This document shows, one piece after another, positions 8,684-17,159 of a stretch of 64,000 nucleotides of DNA. A model generated the notes under the pieces. It saw only the letters and a program-made list of their open reading frames with translations, was not told the origin of the DNA and searched no databases. Location of the stretch: the NCBI GenBank assembly GCA_021325365.1, contig JAJPHF010000051.1:1-64000 (forward strand). The letters run 5' to 3'. The position numbers and the translations under genes were made by a program. Each line of letters opens with the position of its first letter. Position 1 is the stretch's first letter. This stretch comes from Pseudomonadota bacterium (GTDB taxonomy: Bacteria; Chloroflexota; UBA6077; JAJPHF01).

Positions 8684-9823
8684 TTACTGGGGCAGGTACT
8701 CGTTGGTCACCAGCGCGTCCCAGGGCGGACGGGCCTTGAGCGCGCCGGTTAGCTCCATCAGCTCATAGTTCACGACGACGCCCCGCTCCGTCATGCGGCC
8801 ATCGGCGGGCACAGCGGCCCGCACGGAGCGCGTCGAGTCCAGCAGCGTGTCGGCCGGCATCTGGCTGAAGAACGGCTGCAAGATGGCGGCCGCCTCCTCG
8901 GCCGAATGCTCGGTGACCCAGCGGTTGGCCCGCACCAGCGCGCGCACCACGCGCCGCACGATGTCGGGGTGGTCGCGCGCGTAGTCCGGCCGCGTGAGCA
9001 CCACCTGCTGCAGAAAGTCGGCCAGGTCGGGATCATCGCCGGCGGCGTTGCTGATGAGCATGACGCCGATGCCCTGGCGCACCGCCTCGTCGGGCTCGGG
9101 CGGCGAGTTGATGATCACGTCCACGTTGCGCTGCTCCAGCGAGGCGATCATCCCCGCGCCGCCGCCCACTGCCAGGATGTTCACGTCCGTGCCGGGCGTG
9201 AGACCGGCCTTCTGTGCCCAGTACGTGGCGATCTGAAACGTCAGCGAGCCTGGCCGCGAGACGCCGAGCGTGAGCCCGCGCAGGGCGGCGAGCTTGTCGC
9301 GCAGGGGGCTGGCGGCCGTGATGCCGCGGGCCTGCGCCACGTCCTTGTGCATGACGGCGTTCACGATGGCGCGGTTGAGGATGCTCGCGACGCCGAGCAG
9401 CGGCGTGCCCTCCTGGTAGGCGCTGATCAGGAAGGTCGCGGCAGTCGCATCGAACTCGACGTCGCCGGCGATCAGCGCCTGCACGTCGGGGCCGCCGCCG
9501 CTGAACGTCACCACGTCCACGTCGAGCCCTTCGTCCGTGAAATAGCCATTGCCGCGGGCGACGTACATGCTGATCAGCGAGAGCGCGTCGAGCGGCTGGC
9601 TGAACCGAATCTTGATGGGCGCGGACGCGGCCACGGCGGCGCTCGGTGTGGCGGCGGGCGCCCCCGCAGGAGCGGTCGGGGCGGCGGGCACGCTGCCGGG
9701 CGTCCCGGCGGCGCCGGCGGCGGGCGAGCCGGCCCCGCTCCGCGGGGCGCCCTGGCAGGCTATGCCTGTCAGCATCAGCAGGAGTAGAGCGAGGACGCCG
9801 AGGCGCCGCGCGAGCACGATCAT
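8684..9823 (-). CDS. ABC transporter substrate-binding lipoprotein (NMT1/TauA type)
   Basis: A 379-residue lipoprotein. The N-terminus MIVLARRLGVLALLLLMLTGIAC gives a lipobox Cys at residue 23, followed by an Ala/Pro/Gly linker. The mature domain shows IKIRFSQPLDALSLISMYVARGNGYFTDEG, then GPDVQALIAGDVEFDATAAT and LRGLTLGVSRPGSLTFQIATY, which are the helix and ligand loops of NitT/TauT/THI5-type binding proteins. GGGGAGGCAGCG precedes the ATG. It shares its promoter region with a divergent small ORF. No transporter partners are nearby. The ligand is unknown; related proteins bind sulfonates, nitriles, pyrimidines or aromatic acids. Confidence 0.9.
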   Translation of the reverse strand: MIVLARRLGVLALLLLMLTGIACQGAPRSGAGSPAAGAAGTPGSVPAAPTAPAGAPAATPSAAVAASAPIKIRFSQPLDALSLISMYVARGNGYFTDEGLDVDVVTFSGGGPDVQALIAGDVEFDATAATFLISAYQEGTPLLGVASILNRAIVNAVMHKDVAQARGITAASPLRDKLAALRGLTLGVSRPGSLTFQIATYWAQKAGLTPGTDVNILAVGGGAGMIASLEQRNVDVIINSPPEPDEAVRQGIGVMLISNAAGDDPDLADFLQQVVLTRPDYARDHPDIVRRVVRALVRANRWVTEHSAEEAAAILQPFFSQMPADTLLDSTRSVRAAVPADGRMTERGVVVNYELMELTGALKARPPWDALVTNEYLPQ

Positions 9824-9942
9824 CGCTGCCTCCCCGCGGGCGATTCGCTGGCGCTACTATGCGCCGCGCCGCCGCGGGCGTCAAGCACGCGGGGCAGCGC
9901 GGCGCATTACAGCCGCGGCGTCACGGCTTCATCTCAGGAGGA

Positions 9943-9972
9943 CCCGGCGAGCGCCCCGGGGCGCTCGCCGGG
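9943..9972. other. 30-base perfect palindrome
   Basis: Every base from CCCGGCGAGCGCC to GGCGCTCGCCGGG is self-complementary about the 9957/9958 midpoint. It sits in the divergent gap between an SBP lipoprotein gene and a 58-aa ORF. As RNA it would form a very stable hairpin. It could be an upstream terminator-like structure, a transcript stabiliser or a protein-binding site. It has no T-tract. Confidence 0.5.
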
Positions 9973-10106
9973 CATGGGGACTGCGCTGACGCGAGGCAGG
10001 AGGTGAGCGCATTCACATTCCGCGTGTGAGCGGCCTCACGGCCGGCGGCTGGCTGGCCGATAGATAGTGTAGGCACAGTGAGTGCGCGGCGAGAGGAGTG
10101 CTGACC

Positions 10107-10283
10107 ATGCGCCTGGCCTGGACCGCGATCGTTCCCCGCAGCCTCGTGGGCGACCTGGCCCCGGATCGCCCCGCGGAGCAGGGCCTGCAAGTGCTGACGC
10201 TGCTGGCTCATCCCGATCCGGGGCTGTGCGTCGTCCGCTGCTATCAGCGCGACTGGCACGCCGAGCGCCCGCCGGCCGCGTAA
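10107..10283 (+). CDS. Small hypothetical protein (58 aa)
   Basis: A short protein opening MRLAWTAIVPRSLVGDLAP, with a central segment VLTLLAHPDPGLCVVRCYQ that looks like two beta-strands. No signal peptide or transmembrane helix is evident. The ATG at 10107 is preceded by GAGAGGAG with good spacing; a GTG nine bases upstream overlaps that site and is less likely. The family is not recognised. It is divergent from the SBP lipoprotein gene and its own downstream region has no gene for 200 bases. Confidence 0.5.
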   Translation: MRLAWTAIVPRSLVGDLAPDRPAEQGLQVLTLLAHPDPGLCVVRCYQRDWHAERPPAA

Positions 10284-10482
10284 CTCGCGCGGCCGGCGGC
10301 TCCGAGCAGGGTATGGGAGTCGGCCGGAGTCGGGCGCAGCCAGCAGCAGGGCGCGTGGACCGGGCCGGGTGGCGACCAGCAGGGCGCAGCCAGCAGCGCC
10401 CCTACACCGGCCGTACCGTAAGGACACTACTCGCTTCGCCCTGCCGGAAATGCGACTGCCCCGCCGGTCTGATCGCGGGCGG

Positions 10483-11268
10483 CTAGCGCCCGGGCGGGTC
10501 CTGGTAGACGACGTGGGCGTTGATGAGATCGCTCATGCGCTTGCCCATCGGCTCGCGCACCTCGTCGGCCAGGTGGGCCACGGCGCCGAGCGCGCGGCCG
10601 ACGATGGCGAAGCCCTTCGCCACCTGCCACGGCAGCCCCAGGTCGCACGAGATGGCGCCCATCGCCCCCGTCACGTTCACCGGCAGCAGCCGCCCGCGCC
10701 GCGCGCTCGCCTTCTCGGAGATCAGCCGCAGCAGCGCACAGTGCCGCCCGGCCACGCCCGTCTCGGCGGCGATCTCGAACAGGCGGTCGGCGCGCGGATC
10801 GCCGCCGCTGTGGGTGCGGTGGCCCAGGCCGGGCAGGATGCGGCGCTCGGCCGTGTAGCGGTCGACCAGCGACTCGGCGAGGCTGTCCAGGTCGGCGTCG
10901 GCGGGCTGACCGGCGAGCGCGTCGGTGAGCATGTGGGCGCAGTCGGTGGCCGAGCCGAGGTGGACGCTGCCGGCGCCGAGGATCGCCGACGCCACGGCGC
11001 CTTGCAGTGCCTCGGGCGCGGTGGAGTAGGTCAGGCGCGCGGCGATGGCGCTGGAGGTCATGCCGTGCTCGACCAGGATCACCAGCAGGCTGTCCACCAT
11101 GCGCCCCTGCTCGGGCGTCGGCATCTGGCCGGTGAGCATCAGGTACGCCATTTGGCCGAACGTCAGGCGACCCACCAACTCGGTACACAGGTCGTAGCCT
11201 CGCAGCGTCACGCGGTCCAGCTCCGCCTTGCCCATCGTGGTAACGAACGTCTGCTCCGCCTCGATCAT
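10483..11268 (-). CDS. Citryl-CoA lyase-like protein (short citrate synthase family)
   Basis: A 261-residue protein belonging to the citrate synthase superfamily but much shorter than the usual 370-430 residues, matching the 'citryl-CoA lyase' class. The three catalytic positions appear to be present: His in GSVHLGSATDCAHM, His in LPGLGHRTHSGGDPRADRLF (the GHR..DPR signature), and Asp in AISCDLGLPW. It is expected to cleave or form citryl-type CoA thioesters in the cytosol. The start at 11268 follows GAGGGG; a further upstream ATG adds nine weakly supported residues. No partner citrate lyase subunits are nearby. Confidence 0.82.
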   Translation of the reverse strand: MIEAEQTFVTTMGKAELDRVTLRGYDLCTELVGRLTFGQMAYLMLTGQMPTPEQGRMVDSLLVILVEHGMTSSAIAARLTYSTAPEALQGAVASAILGAGSVHLGSATDCAHMLTDALAGQPADADLDSLAESLVDRYTAERRILPGLGHRTHSGGDPRADRLFEIAAETGVAGRHCALLRLISEKASARRGRLLPVNVTGAMGAISCDLGLPWQVAKGFAIVGRALGAVAHLADEVREPMGKRMSDLINAHVVYQDPPGR

Positions 11269-11393
11269 CGCTAGTCCCCTCTCTGCCCTATGCACGTTGT
11301 GTAGCAGCTCGCGGCCGGCCGAGCCATGCGATGGCCAGGACTTCTCGTGCGATAGCCCCCGCGCCAGAATTCCCGGACGTGCCCCATCTGAGT

Positions 11394-11840
11394 CTAGCTG
11401 CGCCGTTCTACACCTACCATCTGAAAGCCATACTGCGCAAAGTTGTGGTCGGTGGTCAGGGCCACGCCGATGCGCAGGCGTTCCATCAATACAAAGCTGG
11501 TAGCGTCGGTGAAAGAGAAGGTCTTGTCATCGTACTGGAAGACAAGCTGCCGTGCTCGCTCCTGGTCGGCGGGGCGTACTTGAAGGACGACCGTGGCAGT
11601 GGCGTCGAACTGCGCCAGGAAGCGAGCTGCCGGGCCGCGGCCCAAACGAGTGAGAAACAGGGCGTGCGTCTCCGCGACGACGTAGTTGCTCGTATATGTC
11701 AGCCAGCCTTCCCGGACAAAGGTGGCCCAGGCACGCGCTGCCGTCTGGTGATGAACGTCCCTCTGGCTGGTGACAGCCAGATACCCTGACGAGTCCAAGA
11801 ATACGTGGCGCGGCAGGCCAGACCGAACATGGGCGTTCAC
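11394..11840 (-). CDS. PIN-domain toxin (VapC-like)
   Basis: A 148-residue PIN-fold ribonuclease. The expected acidic quartet is visible: Asp in HVFLDSSGYLAV, Glu in VVAETHAL, Asp in FSFTDATSFVLM and Asp in LTTDHNFAQYGF. It lies directly downstream of an excisionase-type HTH protein with a 4-base ATGA overlap, the usual antitoxin-toxin arrangement. As a VapC-type toxin it would cleave tRNA or rRNA when freed from its partner. All active-site residues are present, so it should be functional. Confidence 0.88.
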   Translation of the reverse strand: MNAHVRSGLPRHVFLDSSGYLAVTSQRDVHHQTAARAWATFVREGWLTYTSNYVVAETHALFLTRLGRGPAARFLAQFDATATVVLQVRPADQERARQLVFQYDDKTFSFTDATSFVLMERLRIGVALTTDHNFAQYGFQMVGVERRS

Positions 11841-12148
11841 CGCTGCTTGAGCGTGATGGCGTCAGCCAGGTACTCATACTTCTTGCTGGAGTCAGTTGGC
11901 GGCGCGTCGGTGACCGACCCTACGAGCTTGCTCATAGGATCATCCGCCGTCATCGGACGAGCCCGCGAGCGTTCGCGCCTGGCCTTCGGTTGGACAGGCT
12001 GCGCCAGTTGCTCGACGGCCTCTCTTCGCACACGCACCACCTTTCCTACCTTGACTGCTGGCAGTCTACCATCCGCAATGAAGCGGCGGACCGTCGTAGT
12101 GCTTACCTTGAGGGCTTCCGCTGTATCGTCAACGGTCAGCAGCTCCAT
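11837..12148 (-). CDS. HTH (excisionase/MerR-like) antitoxin
   Basis: A 103-residue protein. The N-terminal 50 residues form a winged-helix excisionase-type HTH: LLTVDDTAEALKVSTTTVRR, FIADGRLPAVKVGKVVRVRR. The C-terminal half is charged and flexible, with ADDPMSKLVGSV, and probably wraps the toxin. Such proteins repress their own promoter and neutralise the PIN toxin encoded immediately downstream, whose ATG overlaps this stop codon. AGGAG lies nine bases before the ATG. Confidence 0.85.
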   Translation of the reverse strand: MELLTVDDTAEALKVSTTTVRRFIADGRLPAVKVGKVVRVRREAVEQLAQPVQPKARRERSRARPMTADDPMSKLVGSVTDAPPTDSSKKYEYLADAITLKQR

Positions 12149-12469
12149 ATCGTCGATCTCCTATCCTCTGCTCTCCTTCAATCCGAGTACTTCAAGTGTA
12201 GCGGAGGCTCGCCGGTCGCGCCCGCTTCGAGTAGCAGCTCTGCAGTCCCCTGGGGCCGCACCTACTAATATGTCGGTGGAGCTGCGCGGGGGCCATTTGC
12301 GGGGCTGCCCGCGATCGACCCGGACGGTGAGCGCGTACCGGGGACCTGGCTGCCCGCCAATACAGCACAGCGTCGTAGGCAGCCGGCGGGCGGCGCGGTC
12401 GGTGGCCCGCAATCTGCTACAGCCGGCCGGCGGGTCACAGGCCCGGGAGCATTACGGCTGGAGGGAACC
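12149..12469. other. Intergenic region between TA module and secreted protein gene
   Basis: This divergent gap should carry the toxin-antitoxin promoter on the left and the promoter of the secreted-protein gene on the right. It is GC-rich, with one ACTAATATG segment near 12265-12275 as the only AT-rich patch. No coding frame or clear hairpin is seen. Confidence 0.35.
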
Positions 12470-12838
12470 ATGCGACAGTGGATAGCCGGCGGCAGCCTCG
12501 CGCTGCTTCTCGCGCTGGCGCCGGTGGGCGCGGGCGCCCAGAGCCCGCACACCGTACAGCAGTGGTCCGGAAACGGGGTGCAGCAGACCACCGATCCCTT
12601 CTCGGTGGCCAGCGCCGATTGGACGCTCACGTGGACCGCCCAGGACCGCGACAGCATCCCCGGCTACCTGAGCATCGCCATCTTCAACGCGGACACGCGC
12701 CTACCCGCCGGCAGCGTGTCGGGCAGCGTCGGGAGCCCGAATGGCACCGTCACGGAGCACAACGGCCCCGGGCGCTTCTACCTGGTGATCGACGGCGCCA
12801 ACACTAACTGGTCGGTCCAGGTATCCGACCTGCGTTAG
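12470..12838 (+). CDS. Secreted hypothetical protein (122 aa)
   Basis: A small exported protein with a clear signal peptide (MRQWIAGGSLALLLALAPVGAGAQ, cleavage near residue 24). The mature part of about 98 residues alternates polar and hydrophobic residues, with WTLTWTAQDRD, YLSIAIFN and FYLVIDGANTNWSVQV, which suggests a beta-sandwich. It looks like the small extracellular domains that end in a W-x-V-x-V strand. The ATG follows a GGAGGGAACC ribosome-binding site. No functional family is recognised and it stands alone between two toxin-antitoxin modules. Confidence 0.7.
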   Translation: MRQWIAGGSLALLLALAPVGAGAQSPHTVQQWSGNGVQQTTDPFSVASADWTLTWTAQDRDSIPGYLSIAIFNADTRLPAGSVSGSVGSPNGTVTEHNGPGRFYLVIDGANTNWSVQVSDLR

Positions 12839-13077
12839 CCCCGGCCCGGCGGCCGCCGAGAACCTGCTTCCGCTACCAGCGCCGGCGCGCTCGGACTCTG
12901 CCGCGAGGCGATCCGGGCGCTGCACCAGCAGCGCCCGGGCTCGTCATCCGCAAGGGTAGCGGGGCGTGTCGGCGTCTCCTGCTCACGCTACCTGACGGCC
13001 GCTAGCCGACGACGACGGCGCGGCGTCGGCCGTGTCATGGTATGGTGTACTGGGCGTGCTGTACAGGGAGCGTCGCG

Positions 13078-13353
13078 GTGCCAGGGAAACGAGACTCGCT
13101 GCACGAGCGCATCGTTATGGACCCGGCGGTTCTCGTTGGGAAGCCGGTCGTTAAGGGCACGCGGATACCCGTGGAGCTCGTCCTTGCCCGTCTGGCCGAG
13201 AACCTGGACCTCGCGGACCTCTACGCCGCCTACCCCCGGCTCACGCCGGATGACGTGAAAGCCTGTCTCGCCTACGCGCAGGTGGCCGTCTCCCGCCGTC
13301 GCGCCTCGCGTCCCAGCCAGCGCCTGGACCATAAGCAGCCTTCCCCGGCATGA
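13078..13353 (+). CDS. DUF433 antitoxin
   Basis: A 91-residue DUF433 protein. The signature is complete: RIVMDPAVLVGKPVVKGTRIPVELVLARLAEN (read in two parts, residues about 14-45), then LYAAYPRLTPDDVKACLAYA, which forms the small HTH-like fold of this antitoxin family. The GTG at 13078 follows CAGGGAG; an ATG 36 bases upstream would add a Cys-rich stretch unlike the family. The stop codon overlaps the next gene by four bases (ATGA). Its role is to bind and neutralise the DUF5615 toxin and repress the promoter. Confidence 0.88.
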   Translation: MPGKRDSLHERIVMDPAVLVGKPVVKGTRIPVELVLARLAENLDLADLYAAYPRLTPDDVKACLAYAQVAVSRRRASRPSQRLDHKQPSPA

Positions 13354-13709
13354 GGTTCCTGCTCGACGAGAGTGCCGACGTCCGCGTCGGCAACTACCGC
13401 GCAAGTCAGGGGCATGATGTTACTTCTATCGTCCGGGACCATCCTCGCGCCATCAGCGACGAGCGAGTGCTGGCGCTCGCGTACAGCGAGCGCCGCGTAG
13501 TAATCACTGAGGACCGAGACTTCGGTGACCTGGTCGTGCGCCATGGACAGCCGCACGCCGGCGTGATCTTATTCCGGCTTCCCGCGACCGACCTCGATGG
13601 CCGGATCGCGCGCCTGGACGAGATCATTGCTCGGTATCCTGATCGCCTCGACTGCCTGCTGGTAGTGAGGGCGCGCGGTATCCGCGTGCGAATTACACGC
13701 CCGGCATGA
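13350..13709 (+). CDS. DUF5615 PIN-like toxin
   Basis: A 119-residue PIN-like nuclease (Mut7-C/DUF5615). FLLDESADVRVGNYRASQGH carries the first acidic pair, and VVITEDRDFGDLV carries the second. VILFRLPATD and a C-terminal RVRITR strand complete the compact fold. It is translationally coupled to the DUF433 gene by a 4-base overlap. The pair is a recognised toxin-antitoxin arrangement in which the PIN-like partner is the presumed RNase. Confidence 0.88.
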   Translation: MRFLLDESADVRVGNYRASQGHDVTSIVRDHPRAISDERVLALAYSERRVVITEDRDFGDLVVRHGQPHAGVILFRLPATDLDGRIARLDEIIARYPDRLDCLLVVRARGIRVRITRPA

Positions 13710-13733
13710 CCTGAGTGCAGTCACGTCCGTCGA

Positions 13734-15116
13734 CTAGCCAACGATCGCGGCAGCGGCGCGCTCGACGCGGGCGTGGAGGGCGTCGATGGCGGCGAGGTGC
13801 TCGGGCTTCATGAGGACGCTGCGGAGCACGGTCATCGTCGGCCGGTCCCAGACGATCGCGGGGTAGCGGGCGGCGAGCAGGTCGCGCTCGACGGTCAGCT
13901 TGGCGAGGTAGACCGGCTCGGCGGGGTCGGCCATGAGCGCGATGAAGAGAGCGTCGCTGGCGGCGCTGATCGCGGTGGCGGTGGCTGGCTGGGCGGCGGG
14001 GAAGTAGGCCAGGATATCCAGGTCGGGCTCGACGACCAGGCGCAGGTAGGGGCTCGCGGCCAGGCGCGCGGCCCAGGTGACCGCCGCCGCGCGCGTGCGC
14101 GCCAGGATCGTCCCCAGCCCGGCGTCGGGCGCGAGGGGCAGGCACTGGAGCGTCGCCCAGAAGGCGGCCGCCGCGGCGCCGGCCCGCGAGCACTCCAGGC
14201 TGATCTCGCCCAGGTGTAGCTCGGCCGACGTGTAATACGTGGCCGGCGAGTCGTGCTGGTAGACGCGGGCGACGGCCGGGTCGCGGAACAGCACGGCGCC
14301 GCAGCCGAAGGGCTGGAGCCCCCGCTTATGGGGATCGACCACCACGCTGTCGCAGGCCGCCAGGGCCCGGAACGGCGCCGCCGCGACCGGGCTCGGCTCC
14401 CGCTGGGCGAGGAGTGTGAAGAAGCCGCCGTAGGCCGCGTCGGCGTGGACACGGGCGCCGTGCGCCCCCGCCAGCGGCAGGATCTCGTGCAGCGGATCGA
14501 CGGCGCCCAGGCCGGTCGTGCCGATGGTCGCCACGACCGTGCCCACGTCATCCTGGGCCAGGTGGCGGGCGAGGGCGGCGAGGTCCATGCGGCCGGCGGC
14601 GTCGCAGGGGATGGGCACGCCGCGCACGCCGAGCAGCGCGCAAGCGCGGGCGTGGGTGTAGTGGGCCTGGGCGCTGTAGGCGATGGCGCGGCCGGGCCGC
14701 TCCTCGCGGGCCACCCACAGCGCCTCCAGGTTGGCGATCGTGCCGCTGCTCGTCAGGTGGCCGAGGTGTTGCGGGTAGCCGAGCATGCGGGCGACTTCGG
14801 CCACGGCCTCGCGCTCCAGCGCCGCCGTGGCCGGGCCGCCATCCAGCGCGTGGTTGTTGGGGTTGATACGCATGGCGAGCGCGTAGGCCAGCTGGGCGAC
14901 GGGGTGGGGCGCGTTCATCATCTGCGCGGCGTAGCTGGGGTGGAAGAACGGGTAGTTGTCGCGCAGCCGCGTGGCGAGCGTGTCGAGGACGGCCGCCACG
15001 CGCTCGGGCGGGACGACGGTGGTGGGGTCGGGCGCGACGGCCGGCCAGCGCGCCGCCCAGGCGTCGAGCGCGCCCAGGCCCGCGTCGAGGGCGGCGAGAT
15101 ACGCGGCGCGGTCCAT
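13734..15116 (-). CDS. PLP-dependent group II amino-acid decarboxylase
   Basis: A 460-residue fold-type I PLP enzyme. HADAAYGGFFTLL holds the cofactor-binding Asp, VVVDPHKRGLQPFGCG holds the Schiff-base Lys, and HLTSSGTIANLEALWVARE is the phosphate-binding N-domain. These fit the glutamate/tyrosine/aspartate decarboxylase group. The substrate cannot be told; aspartate (giving beta-alanine) or an aromatic amino acid are both possible. The ATG at 15116 follows AAAGGAG; the longer frame adds 34 non-conserved residues. It is divergent from an SBP lipoprotein gene 120 bases away. Confidence 0.88.
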   Translation of the reverse strand: MDRAAYLAALDAGLGALDAWAARWPAVAPDPTTVVPPERVAAVLDTLATRLRDNYPFFHPSYAAQMMNAPHPVAQLAYALAMRINPNNHALDGGPATAALEREAVAEVARMLGYPQHLGHLTSSGTIANLEALWVAREERPGRAIAYSAQAHYTHARACALLGVRGVPIPCDAAGRMDLAALARHLAQDDVGTVVATIGTTGLGAVDPLHEILPLAGAHGARVHADAAYGGFFTLLAQREPSPVAAAPFRALAACDSVVVDPHKRGLQPFGCGAVLFRDPAVARVYQHDSPATYYTSAELHLGEISLECSRAGAAAAAFWATLQCLPLAPDAGLGTILARTRAAAVTWAARLAASPYLRLVVEPDLDILAYFPAAQPATATAISAASDALFIALMADPAEPVYLAKLTVERDLLAARYPAIVWDRPTMTVLRSVLMKPEHLAAIDALHARVERAAAAIVG

Positions 15117-15235
15117 GGCCCGGCAGGCTCCTTTACCATTTGCACACTGCCAGTGTACCGCGCGGCTTGCCCGCGGGACGGCGTGCTCGTATAGTCCCAA
15201 GAGTGGCGCCCGGGCCACGGGCGCTGGAGGTTAGG

Positions 15236-16336
15236 ATGCCGCGCCTGCTCGTCGTCCTCTTCGGGGCCTGTTTGCTTGGCGCCGCCTGCGGGCCGAGCGC
15301 GAGCGCTCCCACCGCGTCACCGCCCGCGCCGCCCGCGCCGCCGGGGAGCGGCGCGGCGACCGCCGCGCCGGCGCCGTCGGGCGGCACCACGGGAGCGGCG
15401 GCCCAGCCGGCGGCCACGGCCGACGAGACGCCGCTGACGCTGAATGTGGCGCTGCCGGCCATGACGGCGTTCGTCTGGCCGTTCGTGGTGCTGCGCGACG
15501 GGCCGGTGGGCGCCCAGGAGCACGTGACGGTCGACTGGACGGTCGTCGAGACCGACGCGCGCGCCGTGCAGGCGCTGGTCGGCGGCTCGGTGGACTTCTC
15601 GGAGGCGGCGATGGACGCCGTCGTGCGCGCCGTTGATCAGGGCGGCGACCTGGTCGCCATCGGCGGCAACATCAACCGGCCGCCCTATGCGCTGGCCGTG
15701 CGGCAGGGCGTGAATAGCTACGCCGACCTGAAGGGCAAGAAGTTTGCCGTGACGGACCTGCGCGGCGGCAGCACGGTCGTGCTGAAGCTGCTGCTCCAGG
15801 CGAACGGCCTGCGGGAGGATGACTACGACCTGCAGCCGCTCGGCGGCACGCCGAACCGCTACGCCGCGCTGGCGAACGGCGTCGTGGACGCGGCGATCCT
15901 CGCCCAGCCGGCCGACTTCAAGGCGCAGGACGAGGGCTACAAGCTGCTCGGCTACACGACCGACCAGGACTTCCAGTTCACGACCTACGCCATCCGGCGC
16001 AGCTGGGGCCAGCAGAATCCTGAGAAGGTGCGGCGCTTCCTGCGCGCCATGCTCGCTGCCCACCGCTGGCTCCACGACCCCGCGAACCGCGACCAGGCGG
16101 TCGAGCTAGGGATGGCGGCGTTTCGCTCGTCGCGCTCGGAGACCGAGCGAACCTGGGACCTGTACTTCCAGCAGAACGGCGACCGCGTGCAGCCGAGCAA
16201 CGTCGAGATCAACATGCCCGGCGCCGAGACGGTGGTCCGCACGCTCGCCGAGCAGGGCGAGATCAAGGACGCCAGCGGCGGCGCGGCCCGCTACGTGGAC
16301 GAGCACTACCTGCAGGACGCGCAGCGCGGGAGCTGA
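15236..16336 (+). CDS. ABC transporter substrate-binding lipoprotein (NMT1/TauA type)
   Basis: A 366-residue lipoprotein: MPRLLVVLFGACLLGAAC gives a lipobox Cys at residue 18, then a Pro/Ala linker to about residue 65. The binding domain shows LVGGSVDFSEAAMDAVVRAV, YADLKGKKFAVTDLRGGSTV, GVVDAAILAQPADF and a C-terminal helical segment ending ARYVDEHYLQD. A strong ribosome-binding site (GGAGGTTAGG) immediately precedes the ATG. A hypothetical gene follows after 30 bases. As with the other binding proteins here, no permease or ATPase is present. The ligand is unknown. Confidence 0.9.
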   Translation: MPRLLVVLFGACLLGAACGPSASAPTASPPAPPAPPGSGAATAAPAPSGGTTGAAAQPAATADETPLTLNVALPAMTAFVWPFVVLRDGPVGAQEHVTVDWTVVETDARAVQALVGGSVDFSEAAMDAVVRAVDQGGDLVAIGGNINRPPYALAVRQGVNSYADLKGKKFAVTDLRGGSTVVLKLLLQANGLREDDYDLQPLGGTPNRYAALANGVVDAAILAQPADFKAQDEGYKLLGYTTDQDFQFTTYAIRRSWGQQNPEKVRRFLRAMLAAHRWLHDPANRDQAVELGMAAFRSSRSETERTWDLYFQQNGDRVQPSNVEINMPGAETVVRTLAEQGEIKDASGGAARYVDEHYLQDAQRGS

Positions 16337-16366
16337 GGCGGCGCGAGAGGAGGGAAGGAGGCGCTG

Positions 16367-16846
16367 ATGAGGCAGCCCCCCGCCAGGCCCGAGTACCCTC
16401 TCACCTATCAGGAAGCGCTGCGCAGCCTGGGCGCGTTGCTGGACGCCGCCGTGGCCGGGCGGGCAACCCTCCGCGTGGGCGCCGCGGGCATCGAGGTCGA
16501 GGCGCCGGGTGGGTTCGGACGTCAGCTGTATAGCTGGCCGAGCGTGGTGGCGCTCGCCGAGGCGCGGGCGCGCCTACGCGGCCAAGGCGCGGCCGCCCCT
16601 CGGCCCGACCTGACGAGCTGGGAGTCGCTGTTGCGGCTGGCGGGGCGCGCGCTCGACGCGGCCGGCCTCGCCCGCTTCGAGCTGCACGCGGCGGTGGCCG
16701 GCGAGGCCGAGCCGACGCGCTGCTACCTGGAAGTGACGGTCGAGGGCCAGCGCGTCCTGGGCGAGACCGAGGTGATCGCGCAGCTAATGGAGATCGAGGC
16801 GATCCGCCGCTCGCGCGACGAGCCCGCCTCCGCCGGCGACGCCTAG
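16367..16846 (+). CDS. Hypothetical protein downstream of SBP
   Basis: A 159-residue soluble protein with no signal peptide. The N-terminal YPLTYQEALRSLGALLDA looks like a helix, followed by TLRVGAAGIEVEAP (a strand pair), and the C-terminal CYLEVTVEGQRVLGETEVIA strand-helix suggests an alpha/beta fold. It follows the binding-protein gene by 30 bases on the same strand, with an excellent ribosome-binding site (GAGGGAAGGAGG), so the two are probably co-transcribed. The family is not recognised and no transport role is evident from the sequence. Confidence 0.7.
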   Translation: MRQPPARPEYPLTYQEALRSLGALLDAAVAGRATLRVGAAGIEVEAPGGFGRQLYSWPSVVALAEARARLRGQGAAAPRPDLTSWESLLRLAGRALDAAGLARFELHAAVAGEAEPTRCYLEVTVEGQRVLGETEVIAQLMEIEAIRRSRDEPASAGDA

Positions 16847-17159
16847 GCCGCGCGGGGCTGGGCGGGTGGCACCTGGTCGCCTCCGCCCACCGCCGTCGTA
16901 TCGACTGCCCCGGCCGGCGCTACCCCCGCCGGCGCCAGGCCAGCCCAGCTCAAGGCCAGCAGGCCCATCCTCACTCGTACGATGCTGTCGGCCTCAGGAA
17001 TCACAGGAATCTCCGGGTAGGGCGCCCGCGCCGCGCGCGAGCGAACCGGGCCCCGCGGCCCGATATACGGTTGGCTGGTCGAGCCGGTGGTCCGACACAC
17101 GGGCGAATTCGGGTACAGTGAGGGGACTGCCGAGCAGCCTGCGGCGCGGAGTATGAGGA
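16847..17159. other. Intergenic region
   Basis: No gene is convincing. A minus-strand frame contains a 41-residue stretch starting MGLLALSWAGLAPAG that is weakly hydrophobic, but it lacks a ribosome-binding site. The thioesterase promoter should lie at the right end; GGTACAGTGAGG near 17114 is the only -10-like sequence. Confidence 0.3.

Noticed and set aside
10330..10400. Two copies of GGGCGCAGCCAGCAGC as a mobile repeat
   Set aside because: Only two short copies, no symmetry or target duplication, and both in one gene-free stretch; probably local slippage.
16843..17100. Minus-strand 85-codon frame in the gap before the thioesterase
   Set aside because: No ribosome-binding site and no recognisable domain; its hydrophobic stretch is weak and Pro/Ala-rich.
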